This document shows, one piece after another, positions 1-9,164 of a stretch of 61,131 nt of DNA. The notes beneath the pieces were generated by a model, which saw only the letters and a program-made list of their open reading frames with translations, ran no database searches and was not told where the DNA came from. The stretch is from [Chlorobium] sp. 445 (GTDB lineage: Bacteria; Bacteroidota; Chlorobiia; Chlorobiales; Thermochlorobacteraceae): contig NSLH01000016.1 in NCBI GenBank assembly GCA_002763895.1, forward strand, positions 1 to 61,131, read 5' to 3'. The translations under genes were made by a program, and so were the position numbers. Within the stretch, counting starts at the first letter, position 1. The number at the start of each line of letters is the position of its first letter.

Positions 1-29
1 TCAAAACAAGCAACATTGACAGTCGAAAT

Positions 30-1120
30 ATGGTAAAAAAGCTGTTAATAGGAACTAGGATTGTAATTGCAATTATAGTTTTATAATTGCAGCGGGAGTT
101 TATTACTTCTCACCAAGCAAAGATAAAATTTTAAACTTCATAAAACTTAACCCAGAAAAGTCATCAATTCTACTCGTGAGAAATGATACAGTTTTTGCGA
201 ATAGAAACATCGACAAAGTCATGCCTTTGGCAAGTACAGTAAAAATAATTATTGCAATTGAATATGCAGAACAGTGTGCTAATGGAAAATTAAATCCTGA
301 TGAATTAGTTTCATTATCTGATTTAGACAAGTTTTATATTCCAAATACAGATGGTGGCGCTCATCCAAGTTGGTTAAAATCAGTCAAAGACAAAATTACA
401 GAGGGCAAAATTTCCATCCGCGAAATAGCAAAAGGGATGATAAAATTTAGTTCTAATGCGAATACCGAATGGTTGCTCAATAAACTTGGAATTCAAAACG
501 TCAATGCAAGAATTGACAGTTTAGGTCTAAAAAATCATACGAAAATTTATAACATAGTTTCGGCTCTTTTTGTTGGCAAAGAACTTTTCCCCGAAATAAA
601 AGGAAAAGAGCTTGAAGCAAAGCTAAAAGAATTAAGTATGAACGACTACATTGAAACTACCAATCGAATTCATAAAAAATTACTGTCCGATACGACATAC
701 AAAAAGAAATTGGTGATTGGGGTATGAGTATTCAGAGAGTATGGTCTGACCGACTCCCTTCATCAACAGTTAATGACTATGTATCGATAATGAAGAAAAT
801 AAATAGTAGAACTTTTTTAATGAAAAATCACAACACTATTTAGATGAAGTCATGGAATATCTATTGGAATATTGGAAGATTCAGCTAATAGAGAATGGTT
901 AGAACATGCTGGAATGAAAGGTGGCTCAACTCCATTTGTCCTCACTAAAGCACTATATGCGACTGATAAAAAAGGAAATAAAACAGAACTTGCTTACTTT
1001 TTGAACGATTTGAACATGATAGAAATGGTAAATTTACTCGTTTCAGCAAATGAATTTGAATTGAAAATCTTGACGAACCGGGAGTTTCGGGATAAAATTA
1101 AAGCCGAATTAGCGGGATAA
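30..1120 (+). pseudogene. Serine hydrolase of the class A beta-lactamase fold, broken by about four frameshifts
   Basis: The pieces, read in changing frames, give one penicillin-binding/beta-lactamase-like protein. An N-terminal membrane segment (from position 30) continues after a shift in the T run near 79-83. The S-T-V-K active-site tetrad and an S-S-N motif follow in the piece 176-727. A middle piece with W-S-D-R-L-P follows from about 716, with a shift near 718-727. Further shifts lie in the T6 run at 813-818 and at about 855-872. The last piece (872-1120) carries the K-G-G-S-T third motif. All three active-site motifs survive, so the gene may be whole in the organism and broken only in this sequence. 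The stretch is much richer in A+T than everything after it, which suggests transfer or a chimeric contig end. Substrate is unknown. Confidence 0.7.
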
Positions 1121-1163
1121 AAGGGGAAATGAGCAACAGCACCTACACGCAAGTGAGCTTTTT

Positions 1164-1837
1164 CTACTCTTCCCACACGAAGTCAAAGAGCATAAGCGAC
1201 AGCGTGAGCATGACGAGTGTGTAGGCAATCAGCAGTTGAAGTTCGGTTTCGGCGCGTGCTAGCGGCGCATCATCCATTGTGGCAACTTTTGTTGCTCGCA
1301 CGACCAGCAAAATCAGCGGCAACAGGATTGGGAAAGACAGCACCGCAAAGAGTCCGCCTTTTGATGTGGCGTTGGCAACAATTGCACTGATTAACGTTAG
1401 GGACGTTGCTGCGCCCACACTACCGAGCAGCAAGGCAGAAGCAAAAATCGCCCAATTGAAAATCTCTAGATTCAATGTCGTAATGTAAAGCAACGCCACA
1501 AGTGCATTTACTAATAGTGCCATTGCACTGTTGTAAAAAAGTTTGCCGAGGAAAATAGCGGTTGGCGGCGCAGAGAGTGCAAGAAATAGCGCTGTGTGTC
1601 GCTCCGCTTCACTGACAAACCCGCGTTGCAAGGCTACCATTGCTGCAAAAACACTGTGTTCCAAAACAGCGCTGCGAGCACTTCGCGTTGGAGCACCTCA
1701 CCAGCTAAGGAAAAAAGTGCCAAAGCCACGGAAATCAACACGAATAATGCAATTGTGTTTAAGCCGTAACGCGTTCGCACTTCTAGGAGCATATCTTTTT
1801 GCAACACCGCCCACGCCGAACGCAAAAGCTCTTTCAT
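1164..1837 (-). CDS. ccmB: CcmB, heme exporter membrane subunit (frameshifted)
   Basis: Membrane subunit of the CcmABC ABC-type system used in c-type cytochrome maturation (system I). The start gives M-K-E-L-L-R-S-A-W followed by a D-x-x-x-E-x-R-T-R-Y pattern usual for CcmB. The frame ends too early and the second half (from about 1664 down) is intact in another frame. Adding one T to the five-base run at 1647-1651 joins F-W-N-T-V-F to F-A-A-M-V-A and gives about 224 residues, the normal family length, with six hydrophobic segments. The shift is probably a sequence error. No other ccm gene lies in the window. A heme-maturation role fits the c-type cytochrome encoded at 53894-55315. Confidence 0.85.
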
Positions 1838-1923
1838 TTTTACCTGATTTTGACTGCAGTTTTTTAACTTTCGGAAAATACTTTTTGCAAAAACTTTATC
1901 ACAATCACTTTATTTTACACTCA

Positions 1924-3273
1924 ATGAAACATCTTGCACTTGTTCTCACGCTCTTTCTTTTTACTCCCCCGTCCCTGTCTGCTCAAGTTGATTCTGCCAA
2001 AATCGCTATGGCTTACAGCGAGATTGCTTCACGCATCATCGCCGCCACGATGAAAGATAGTGTGGCTTTTGAGCGGTTGGCGGAACTGTGCGACACATTC
2101 GGTCCGCGTTTTAGCGGTTCCGAAAACTTAGAGCGCGCAATTGATTGGTGCTTAGCGAAAATGAAAACGGACGGCTTCGATGCCGTACGCACCGAGCCTG
2201 TGATGGTTCCGCGTTGGGTACGCGGCAAAGAAAGTTGCCAATTGCTTTCACCACGCGTTCACAACATTGCTGTCCTTGGCTTAGGCGGCAGCGTATCGAC
2301 GCCAAAGCAAGGCATCACCGCTGAAGTTTTAGTGGTAAAAGACTTCGATGAACTAGAAATGCGTGCCAGTGACGCCAAAGGCAAAATTGTACTCTTCAAT
2401 ACCCCTTTTACACAGTATGGTCAAACTGTGCGTGTGCGTGTGCTCGGAGCGCAACGTGCCGCACAAGTTGGCGCTGTAGCCAGTTTAATTCGTTCGGTTG
2501 GACCGTTTTCACTTTATTCGCCGCATACGGGCGGTATGGCTTATGTTGATTCTATTCCGAAAATTCCGCATGCTGCCATTTCATTAGAAGATGCTGAAAT
2601 GCTGGCACGCATGCAAAAGCGCGGACAAAAAATTGTCGTCAAACTTGTGCTGGAATCTCAGCAACTTCCCGACTCGCCTTCACGCAATGTGATTGCTGAA
2701 CTTCGAGGCTCCGAAAAGCCCGATGAAGTCGTTGTCTTCGGCGGTCATATTGATTCATGGGATGTTGGACAAGGTGCTATGGATGATGGTGGCGGCTGCG
2801 TGGCTGCATGGCACGCACTCAAAGTCATTTGCAAGTTAGGCTTGCGTCCGCGTCGCACACTTCGCGTTGTCTTCTGGACCAATGAAGAAAATGGCTTTCG
2901 CGGCGCAACCGCTTATGCTGAGGCACACCAGACTGAAAAACATGTGCTCGCCATTGAATCTGACGCAGGTGTTTTCAAGCCGACAGGATTTGGTTTCACT
3001 GGACGCGATTCTGTACTGAAGATTATTCAAGCTATTTCTCACTTGCTCATTCCTCTTGAGGCGCACCATATCACGCTTGGGGGCGGCGGTGCTGACATTG
3101 CTCCCCTGATGCAACAAGGCGTACCCGGTCTAGGCTTGCAGGTCGAGGGCTCACGCTACTTTTGGTATCATCACACGCATGCGGATACAATAGACAAGCT
3201 CAACCCAGAAGAACTCAATCGCTGTGCCGCAGCAATGGCAATTATGGCGTTTGTTGCTGCTGACTTGCCTTAG
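1924..3273 (+). CDS. Secreted M28-family metallopeptidase (carboxypeptidase Q-like)
   Basis: Zinc aminopeptidase/carboxypeptidase, expected in the periplasm or outside the cell. ATG 1924 is preferred over the upstream in-frame starts because it opens directly into a signal peptide (M-K-H-L-A-L-V-L, cleavage near S-L-S-A-Q). The 449-residue product has a PA-type insert (about residues 130-210) and then the M28 metal ligands in order: G-G-H-I-D-S-W-D, M-D-D-G-G-G, T-N-E-E-N-G-F-R-G, E-S-D-A-G, and a late histidine in Y-H-H-T-H-A-D-T. All five zinc-binding positions are present. It stands alone between the divergent ccmB and the convergent thi operon. Confidence 0.9.
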   Translation: MKHLALVLTLFLFTPPSLSAQVDSAKIAMAYSEIASRIIAATMKDSVAFERLAELCDTFGPRFSGSENLERAIDWCLAKMKTDGFDAVRTEPVMVPRWVRGKESCQLLSPRVHNIAVLGLGGSVSTPKQGITAEVLVVKDFDELEMRASDAKGKIVLFNTPFTQYGQTVRVRVLGAQRAAQVGAVASLIRSVGPFSLYSPHTGGMAYVDSIPKIPHAAISLEDAEMLARMQKRGQKIVVKLVLESQQLPDSPSRNVIAELRGSEKPDEVVVFGGHIDSWDVGQGAMDDGGGCVAAWHALKVICKLGLRPRRTLRVVFWTNEENGFRGATAYAEAHQTEKHVLAIESDAGVFKPTGFGFTGRDSVLKIIQAISHLLIPLEAHHITLGGGGADIAPLMQQGVPGLGLQVEGSRYFWYHHTHADTIDKLNPEELNRCAAAMAIMAFVAADLP

Positions 3274-3275
3274 CT

Positions 3276-3920
3276 TCAAGAATGTAATGCGATATGCGTT
3301 TTTATTATGCTCACAAATTGCGCTGCAGTTCTCTCTGGCGATTCTGCTGTGGCTACTGCTGAAATCACTGCCAAGCTCTGTGCGCCTGTCTTCAAAACAG
3401 ACTCGGCATTTTCTACAGTGATGCCACCGATTGCCATCACTGGGATTTTGACAGCACAGACAACTTCGCGCAAATGCTCTAAGCCTCTTGGCGGTGTGGG
3501 CTTTTCTTTGCTCATCGTTGGGAAAATGTGTCCAAAGCCGATGTAATCTGCGCCTTCACGCTCAACAGCTAATGCCTCCTCGAGCGTGGATGCAGTGCCT
3601 CCGATGATTTTGTCTTTGCCTAAAATTTTGCGCGCTGCAGGAATTGGCAGGTCGGTCTGTCCAAGATGTACCCCGTCTGCATTTGCAGCAAGTGCAATGT
3701 CGGTACGGTCATTGACAATGAAGAGTTTTCCAAATGCTAAGGTCAGGGTACGCATCGCAACAGCCAGTGCAAAGAGTTCTTTTGCAGGCAGATGTTTATC
3801 GCGCAGTTGAATGATGTTTGCACCGCCGCGCATGGCAAGTTCAGCCAGTTCTAAGTGCGAAAACCGCTGTTGCACAGTTGTATCAGTAATCACGCACAAT
3901 CCTGAAATTTGATGCTGCAC
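3276..3920 (-). CDS. thiE: Thiamine-phosphate synthase ThiE
   Basis: Couples the pyrimidine (HMP-PP) and thiazole phosphate moieties into thiamine phosphate in the cytoplasm. The 214-residue TIM-barrel protein has I-Q-L-R-D-K for pyrophosphate binding, V-N-D-R-T-D, G-V-H-L-G-Q-T-D, and F-G-H-I-F-P-T-x-S-K near the active site. The intact G-V-H-L-G-Q-x-D loop separates it from its neighbour at 3936-4595, which lacks it. It is the last gene of a minus-strand operon thiG-tenI-thiE, 15 bases after the previous stop. Confidence 0.9.
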   Translation of the reverse strand: MQHQISGLCVITDTTVQQRFSHLELAELAMRGGANIIQLRDKHLPAKELFALAVAMRTLTLAFGKLFIVNDRTDIALAANADGVHLGQTDLPIPAARKILGKDKIIGGTASTLEEALAVEREGADYIGFGHIFPTMSKEKPTPPRGLEHLREVVCAVKIPVMAIGGITVENAESVLKTGAQSLAVISAVATAESPERTAAQFVSIIKTHIALHS

Positions 3921-3935
3921 GCTTTTGGCAAAATT

Positions 3936-4595
3936 TTAAGTTTTCACGGCTTGACTTTTTAGGCTCGCCGCAGGTTGCACAAGCGCTCGAAGCAGCGCCT
4001 GTACGCGCTGAGTTACATCCACAGCAGTTGCAACCTCAGAGATGACAGCGACACCAAACGCACCATGTTCTAAGCATAGTTTTGCATTTGCAGCAGTGAT
4101 GCCGCCAACAGCAAAGACCGGGATTTTCACACTTTGTACGACGTCTTTGAGTGCTGCAAGTCCGCGTGGAGGCAAGGCTGGTTTAGATTCAGTCTCAAAG
4201 ATGTGTCCGAAGATAATGAAGTGCGCACCATGCTCTTGTGCCGCTTTTGCTCCCTCAATGCTATGCACGCTTTTTGCGACCAGAAACTTTGGATTGATTT
4301 TCTTGACCACTTGAATCGGGAATCCCGTTTCAGGAATCACGACCCCATCGGCTTCAACCGCCAGCGCCACATCGGCACGGTCGTTAATGAGCAACTTCGT
4401 GCCGTAGTGTGCCGTGATGCGCCGCATCTGGAGGGCAAGATGATAGAGCGCTGCAGCATCAAGCTCTTTTTCGCGTAGCTGAATAAGACGCACACCCGCT
4501 GCACAGAGTTCTTCCGTCCACTCTGGCAGCGGTCGGCACGTTTGCTTGCGGTTTGTAATGACCATCAACTTCTCTAGCACGTCCTCTTGATTCAT
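3936..4595 (-). CDS. tenI: ThiE-like protein, probably thiazole tautomerase TenI
   Basis: A 219-residue paralogue of ThiE. It keeps the barrel landmarks I-Q-L-R-E-K, I-N-D-R-A-D and A-V-G-G-I-T, but the G-V-H-L-G-Q-x-D loop is replaced by G-V-V-I-P-E-T-G. It carries S-V-H-S-I-E, the position where TenI tautomerases have their key histidine. TenI aromatises the thiazole made by ThiG, and here the gene overlaps the end of thiG by 4 bases, so the proposed step directly follows its partner. A second true ThiE is the alternative. The tautomerase reading is inference from loop loss and context. Confidence 0.7.
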   Translation of the reverse strand: MNQEDVLEKLMVITNRKQTCRPLPEWTEELCAAGVRLIQLREKELDAAALYHLALQMRRITAHYGTKLLINDRADVALAVEADGVVIPETGFPIQVVKKINPKFLVAKSVHSIEGAKAAQEHGAHFIIFGHIFETESKPALPPRGLAALKDVVQSVKIPVFAVGGITAANAKLCLEHGAFGVAVISEVATAVDVTQRVQALLRALVQPAASLKSQAVKT

Positions 4596-5368
4596 TGTCC
4601 AATGATACCTTCGAGTGGACTGGATGCTGTTGCATAAAGTTTTCTTGGAATGCGTCCTGCCTCGTAAGCCAGACGCCCTGCTCTTACAGCCAGTTTCATC
4701 GCTTCTGCCATCTGCACAGGATGCTGCGCTTGCGAAATTGCAGTGTTAAGCAAGACACCATCGTAACCCAGCTCCATCGCTATAGCTGCATCCGATGCTG
4801 TGCCAATCCCAGCATCAATGATGAGGGGAATGTCGGGCAAAAGTTCGCGTATGATTTGCAAGTTGTATGGATTTCGAATGCCCATTCCCGAACCAATCGG
4901 AGATGCCAGCGGCATGACGGCGTGGCAGCCTAAGTTGTAGAGTTTCTTACATGTGATAGGATCATCGTTTGTATAAGCAAGGACAACGAAGCCATCGTTG
5001 AGCAAGAGTTCGGCAGCTTTGAGCAATTCCACAGTGTCAGGGAAAAGTGTCTCATCGTCGCCAATGACTTCGAGCTTTATCCAGTTTGTGTTCAGGGCTT
5101 CGCGGGCAAGTTGCGCGGTGAGCACTGCATCTTTGGCAGTGTAACATCCTGCTGTGTTCGGCAAAAAGAAGAGATTTTTCTCTTCAAGATACTTGACGAT
5201 GCTTTCAGTTGTTGCATTGTGCACATCAATGCGCCTTATAGCCAGCGTAACAATTTCAGCACCACTGGCTTCAATCGCATCAAGCATGGTTTGCGGATTA
5301 GGATATTTTGCTGTTCCCACAAGCAAGCGCGAGTGAAATGTCCTTCCTGCAATACTTAGGTCACTCAT
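4592..5368 (-). CDS. thiG: Thiazole synthase ThiG
   Basis: Forms the thiazole phosphate ring of thiamine from deoxyxylulose phosphate, dehydroglycine and ThiS thiocarboxylate. The 258-residue product has the Schiff-base lysine in W-I-K-L-E-V-I-G-D, the G-T-A-K-Y start block, [16 protein letters not shown], and V-L-L-N-T-A-I near the end, all standard for ThiG. It opens the operon, with ThiS, ThiF and the dehydroglycine enzyme encoded elsewhere. Upstream on the minus strand (5394-5401) lies TAACTTTG, which fits a -7 box, but no clear -33 element. I saw no TPP riboswitch in the leader. Confidence 0.92.
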   Translation of the reverse strand: MSDLSIAGRTFHSRLLVGTAKYPNPQTMLDAIEASGAEIVTLAIRRIDVHNATTESIVKYLEEKNLFFLPNTAGCYTAKDAVLTAQLAREALNTNWIKLEVIGDDETLFPDTVELLKAAELLLNDGFVVLAYTNDDPITCKKLYNLGCHAVMPLASPIGSGMGIRNPYNLQIIRELLPDIPLIIDAGIGTASDAAIAMELGYDGVLLNTAISQAQHPVQMAEAMKLAVRAGRLAYEAGRIPRKLYATASSPLEGIIGQ

Positions 5369-5589
5369 GGTTTTCTCTTTTGTTTGAATGCTGCAAAGTT
5401 AAGCGAGTTTTCTCTTGCTTCGCTAAGTGTTGCTTAAATGAAAAAACTTTTTAACTTCACCAAAGGTCAGTCAACCCTAACATCGCTTAATTCGTTAATT
5501 TCTTCTTTGAAAGGGTAAGTGTCAAAAAGTTCAAAAAATGTCTTTCACATAACGCCAGCAGCCGTTGGGCTTGTTAGGAGGTTTTTAGT

Positions 5590-6569
5590 ATGAATATGCA
5601 GCCCAGTTACCAATCTGTTCGCAATTTTATCACGATGTCTAACCAAGACACCTTTAAGGTTTTGCTCATTGAAGATAATGTTGATCACAGTTTCCTCGTC
5701 AAAAGTCATCTGCAAGCCAAAGGTCGCTACCAAGTTGAGGTCACAAACTCTGGTGAGCAAGGCATTGAGTGGATTCGCGAAAATCCTTCTCGCTTCGATA
5801 TCGTACTTCTGGACTACAACCTGCCCGACCAGAATGGTCTTGACATCTTACGTCGTATTCAAGGCATTAGCCGCTTTATACCTGTCGTCGTGATTACCGG
5901 TTTAGGCTCAGAAGCTGTTGCAGTTGAAATTATGAAAGCTGGCGCTAAAGATTATGTTACCAAAACTGGGGAGTACTACAAAGCCCTGCACATTACGATT
6001 GACCAAGTGATGGAAAAGCACAAGTTTGAGATGCTCAATCTCCAACTTCAACAGCAGCTCGAAGAACGTGCAAATAAAGATTTTCTCACGGGTGTCTACA
6101 ATCGTCACCGTTTCACTGAACTTTTTGAACATGAAATCCATAGTGCCTCTCGATACAAGCGTCCCTTATCGGTTGCCATGATCGATATTGATAAGTTTAA
6201 GGAGATCAATGACAAATATGGGCATAAGATGGGCGATTTTGCGCTGGTCTGTATTAGTGATTTACTTAAGCAGCAGTTGCGCGCCTCCGATATTATTGGT
6301 CGCTTCGGCGGTGATGAATTTGTCGTTGTGATGCCTGAAACAGACGAAGCACAAGCTAAGGTAACATTTGCGCGCATTCAAAAAGCTTTAGAGGCGTTTA
6401 ACAAAAAGGGCAATTTCCATGCGAACTTTCGTTCTCGGTCGGTATCAGCAGTAGCAGCGAGGGCTACGAGAATTTGATTGAACTTGCCGACAAGTCTATG
6501 TATCACCACAAGCAAGCTAAAAAACGTGGTCTTGCTCTTTCTGTTGAAGATTCTAAAAAAGACAGCTAA
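5590..6569 (+). CDS. Response regulator with GGDEF output (diguanylate cyclase), frameshifted near the end
   Basis: Receiver domain (about residues 22-140, L-I-E-D-N, phospho-acceptor Asp in L-L-D-Y-N-L-P, Lys in Y-V-T-K-T) joined to a GGDEF domain that should make cyclic-di-GMP. The G-G-D-E-F signature is at about residues 240-244, with an R-A-S-D inhibitory site five residues before it. The frame is lost at the three-T run 6427-6429. With one more T the protein continues F-S-V-G-I-S to a stop at 6569, giving about 326 residues and the full C-terminal helix. The start is fixed by AGGAGG at 5576-5581, eight bases before the ATG. No partner kinase is adjacent. Confidence 0.88.
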
Positions 6570-6573
6570 CGAC

Positions 6574-6604
6574 TTGGATTTACGAAGAATAAGCCCTATA
6601 TTTG
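6574..6604 (+). promoter_or_regulatory. Probable promoter of rplU-rpmA (Bacteroidota-type)
   Basis: TTG at 6574-6576, 20 bases, then TATATTTG at 6597-6604, matching the -33 / -7 (TAnnTTTG) consensus of the Bacteroidota/Chlorobiota primary sigma factor. It lies just before rplU and after the stop of the previous gene. The same arrangement recurs before rpmE. Confidence 0.65.
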
Positions 6605-6632
6605 CGGCTCATTTTTCTAAACAAGAAACACC

Positions 6633-6929
6633 ATGAAAGCGCTTGTAGCCATTTCGGATAAGCAATTTTTTGTTCAGCAAGGCGATAAAATTTTTGTTCC
6701 GAAGCAAAAGGCAGCGGAAGGTGAAACACTCACCATAGATAAGGTCCTTCTCACCAGCGATGGCACCACAGCTTTTCTTTCTCCGAAGGCATCTGTTACA
6801 GCCAAAGTGCTTCGTCATCTTAAAGGTGAGAAAATCACGGTCTTCAAAAAGAAACGTCGCAAGCGTTACCGCAGAACGCGCGGGCACCGTCAAGCCTTCA
6901 CGGAACTTGAAATTCTTTCAATTGCGTAG
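6633..6929 (+). CDS. rplU: 50S ribosomal protein L21
   Basis: 98-residue L21 of the large ribosomal subunit, binding 23S rRNA. It has the A-x-I-x-x-x-Q-x-x-V-Q-x-G-D start pattern, an S-P-K-A-S-V stretch, and the basic K-K-K-R-R-K-R-Y-R-R-T-R-G-H-R-Q C-terminal tail typical of the family. It is followed by rpmA 79 bases on, the near-universal rplU-rpmA pair. Confidence 0.97.
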   Translation: MKALVAISDKQFFVQQGDKIFVPKQKAAEGETLTIDKVLLTSDGTTAFLSPKASVTAKVLRHLKGEKITVFKKKRRKRYRRTRGHRQAFTELEILSIA

Positions 6930-7008
6930 CGCTGCGTAACATAAGTCATAAGTAAGTATCAATCGTTTCGTTCATCTCTGTTTCAATCATTATCTTCTCA
7001 GACGCATT

Positions 7009-7275
7009 ATGGCTCACAAGAAAGGCGCAGGTTCAACCAAAAACGGTCGTGATAGCAACCCGAAATATCTTGGCATCAAAGCCTTTGGTGGCGAACTTGT
7101 CAGCGCTGGCTCCATTATTGTTCGTCAGCGTGGGACAATTTACAAGCCCGGGAAGTATGTCGGTGTGGGCAAAGACCACACCATTTATGCCTTAAAAGAT
7201 GGCAAAGTTACTTTTAAGCGCGGCAAAAACGACCGTGTCTTTGTCAGCATTGATCCCATACTTACAGCGCAGTAA
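7009..7275 (+). CDS. rpmA: 50S ribosomal protein L27
   Basis: 88-residue L27 of the large subunit, whose N-terminus reaches toward the peptidyl-transferase centre. It begins [15 protein letters not shown], the classical signature, with no extra N-terminal extension of the Firmicutes type. Its stop codon lies in the loop of a hairpin at 7266-7292 shared with the convergent smpB. Confidence 0.97.
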   Translation: MAHKKGAGSTKNGRDSNPKYLGIKAFGGELVSAGSIIVRQRGTIYKPGKYVGVGKDHTIYALKDGKVTFKRGKNDRVFVSIDPILTAQ

Positions 7276-7292
7276 GCGTTGTCTTCTGCGCT
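7266..7292. terminator. Small hairpin between the convergent ends of rpmA and smpB
   Basis: AGCGCAG (7266-7272) pairs with CTGCGCT (7286-7292). The rpmA stop is in the loop and the smpB stop starts one base beyond. Only a short T run (7292-7294) follows on the plus strand, so this is a weak or two-way terminator at best. Confidence 0.35.
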
Positions 7293-7754
7293 TTACTCAC
7301 CACGTCGCATTTCGCGCTCTATATCTCGCTGCTTGATGGTCTCGCGCTTGTCGTGCAGTTTTTTACCACGCACTAGCGCCAGCTCTAACTTGGCTTTGCC
7401 ACGGTCGTTAAAGTAAAGTTTTAGCGGCACAAGCGATAAGCCCTTTTCCTGAACCTTCGGCTTGAGTTTGAGAATTTCTGCTTTGTGCAATAAAAGCTTG
7501 CGGCTGCGCTTAGGGTCTTGCGGCTCTATGGTCGCATGCTCATAGGGCGTGATTTGCATATTTTCGAGCGTTACCTCGTTATTGCGCAGCAAAGCAAAAC
7601 TATCGTCCAGACTGGCTCTGCCCTGACGAATGGATTTGACTTCCGCCCCTTTGAGGGCAATGCCCGCCTCGAGCGTCTCAAGTACTTCATATTCGTGCCG
7701 CGCCTTGCGGTTATGTATGGTTCTGGCAAACTCTGACTTGGATGTTTTTTTCAT
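7293..7754 (-). CDS. smpB: SsrA-binding protein SmpB
   Basis: 153-residue partner of tmRNA in rescue of stalled ribosomes. It shows N-R-K-A-R-H-E-Y-E near the start, [13 protein letters not shown], the L-L-L-H-K-x-E-I pattern, and the basic C-terminal tail L-H-D-K-R-E-T-I-K. No ssrA gene was seen in the window. Transcribed toward rpmA. Confidence 0.96.
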   Translation of the reverse strand: MKKTSKSEFARTIHNRKARHEYEVLETLEAGIALKGAEVKSIRQGRASLDDSFALLRNNEVTLENMQITPYEHATIEPQDPKRSRKLLLHKAEILKLKPKVQEKGLSLVPLKLYFNDRGKAKLELALVRGKKLHDKRETIKQRDIEREMRRGE

Positions 7755-7958
7755 AACGACTGTTTAATTTTACAACATGTTTTGAGACATTCTCCTTAAA
7801 AAAAATGTGCACGCTGCTCTGAAAACTCTACACTTTTTGGATTGATTTTTCCACATCCGCGCTTTAAGTGGTAGCTTTAACGATTAAAACGCGCTGCGGC
7901 TAACACGCAATTTCAAGGCTTTTCACGCTCAAACTTCTCTTCCCTTGCATTCATCATT

Positions 7959-7974
7959 TTGGCACGCAATTTGT
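7959..7974 (+). promoter_or_regulatory. Sigma54-like promoter (-24/-12)
   Basis: TTGGCACG, four bases, TTGT. This matches the sigma54 consensus TGGCACG-N4-TTGC at all positions but the last (T for C), with the right spacing. It lies between smpB and the EamA gene. The window encodes sigma54 (rpoN, 20253-21795). The motif TGGCACG alone is not rare here inside genes, so the promoter claim depends on the full match, the intergenic position and the terminator downstream. Confidence 0.5.
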
Positions 7975-7981
7975 GAGATAC

Positions 7982-7991
7982 CACTGCAGTG
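7982..7991. repeat. 10-base perfect palindrome at the predicted transcription start
   Basis: CACTGCAGTG reads the same on both strands and covers the start point (about 7986) expected from the sigma54-like element. It could be an operator or the 5' foot of an RNA fold. Confidence 0.35.
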
Positions 7992-8056
7992 TTCCTTCTT
8001 ACAGCTTCTCTCCAGCCGCAGTGGGCTACCTATGTTAGGGGGGTAGCCCACTTTTA
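7986..8056 (+). ncRNA. Candidate small RNA, about 70 nt, sigma54-driven
   Basis: Between a sigma54-like promoter (7959-7974) and a strong terminator hairpin (8021-8055) there is no reading frame of note. The predicted transcript has a pyrimidine-rich, probably single-stranded first half (about 7992-8017) and ends in the hairpin, the usual layout of a trans-acting small RNA. The terminator cannot serve smpB, which runs the other way from 7754. It could instead be an attenuator for the EamA gene at 8194. This is inference; no RNA family is recognised. Confidence 0.4.
8021..8055 (+). terminator. Strong intrinsic terminator with no annotated gene upstream
   Basis: GTGGGCTACC (8021-8030) pairs perfectly over 10 bases with GGTAGCCCAC (8042-8051), followed by TTTT (8052-8055) and more T. 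No plus-strand gene ends here. Confidence 0.75.
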
Positions 8057-8193
8057 TTTCTACGAATTTTCTGCAACCGCTTGCAGTTCAATTTTGAATA
8101 ACTCTCTTGGCAGCGCAAGTGATTTGTTTAACTTCGTTGCACTGTTTTTTTTGCTATCTTATACTTTCAGATTTTTCATTTTCAAAATGCACG

Positions 8194-9123
8194 ATGGACC
8201 GCTACACGCTTTCGGCAAGCGATGAAGATCGGCTGAAAGGCATTTTTTATGTCACGCTTGCTGCTCTACTTTGGAGCACAGGTGGCGCGTTTATTAAACT
8301 CGTTCAACTTGATTCGTTCCAGACTTCCTTTTGGCGTTCTCTCTTTGCTGCCATCACGATTGCTGCCATTACCAAGCCCAAGCATCTGCAATTCAGCCTA
8401 AACAACATTCTCGCTTCGCTTGCTTACTCGGCGACACTAGTGTTTTTCGTAGCTGGCACCAAACTTACTACAGCCGCTAATGCCATTCTCCTACAATATG
8501 CCGCACCGATTTATATCCTCGTGCTTGCCCGCTTCATCTTAAATGAAGCGATGAGCAAAGCACAAATTTTTCGCTGTGTTTTTTGCATTGCAGGCATGGC
8601 AGTTTTTTTTCTAGATCAACTCTCTGTTGAAGGCTATTTGGGCAACACTTTAGCGGCACTCTCAGGCGTTGCATTTGCATTCATGACCGTTTTGTTGCGC
8701 AAACAGCGACACGCTGAACCCACACAAGCTATACTTTTAGGCAATTTTTGGATTATCATCATCTGCGCTGGCATCGTGGCTTGGCAATCTTTTTCTAACC
8801 CCAAAGGCGTTATGCATCCCGACGTTTATTTCGGCTTTGCCATCTCTACCGCCGATAGCATTATTGTTGCTTTCCTCGGCATCTTTCAAATTGCCATTCC
8901 TTACATTCTTTTTGCAAAAGCTATTCGTGTGCTGCGGGCTTTAGACGCCGCCCTCATTAGCATGCTCGAACCTGTCCTCAACCCGCTCTGGGCATTTCTG
9001 ATTGTTGGCGAAATACCTTCTCTTTTCACATTCATCGGTGGCGCCATCATTATCGCCGCAATCTTCGTGCAAAACCTCTGGACAATGAAGTTTTCAAATG
9101 CCACAAGTCCCCCGACAAGGTAG
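8194..9123 (+). CDS. EamA/DMT-superfamily transporter
   Basis: 309-residue inner-membrane protein with two EamA repeats of five membrane helices each. The first opens G-I-F-Y-V-T-L-A-A-L-L-W-S-T-G-G; the second ends in the helix pair around residues 240-300 with A-L-I-S-M-L-E-P-V, a typical EamA block. ATG 8194 is chosen over the upstream start at 8107 because homology begins right after it and the extra 29 residues look unlike the family. Substrate unknown; the family exports metabolites and amino acids. Upstream sits the candidate small RNA/attenuator. Confidence 0.85.
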   Translation: MDRYTLSASDEDRLKGIFYVTLAALLWSTGGAFIKLVQLDSFQTSFWRSLFAAITIAAITKPKHLQFSLNNILASLAYSATLVFFVAGTKLTTAANAILLQYAAPIYILVLARFILNEAMSKAQIFRCVFCIAGMAVFFLDQLSVEGYLGNTLAALSGVAFAFMTVLLRKQRHAEPTQAILLGNFWIIIICAGIVAWQSFSNPKGVMHPDVYFGFAISTADSIIVAFLGIFQIAIPYILFAKAIRVLRALDAALISMLEPVLNPLWAFLIVGEIPSLFTFIGGAIIIAAIFVQNLWTMKFSNATSPPTR

Positions 9124-9164
9124 TTTCTTGCAAGAGCCATGCATGAGGTTGTGCTCTGCATTTT

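Noticed and set aside
5369-5589. TPP riboswitch in front of thiG
   Set aside because: No CTGAGA or the conserved ACCTGAT-GATAAT-GCC core on either strand of the leader.
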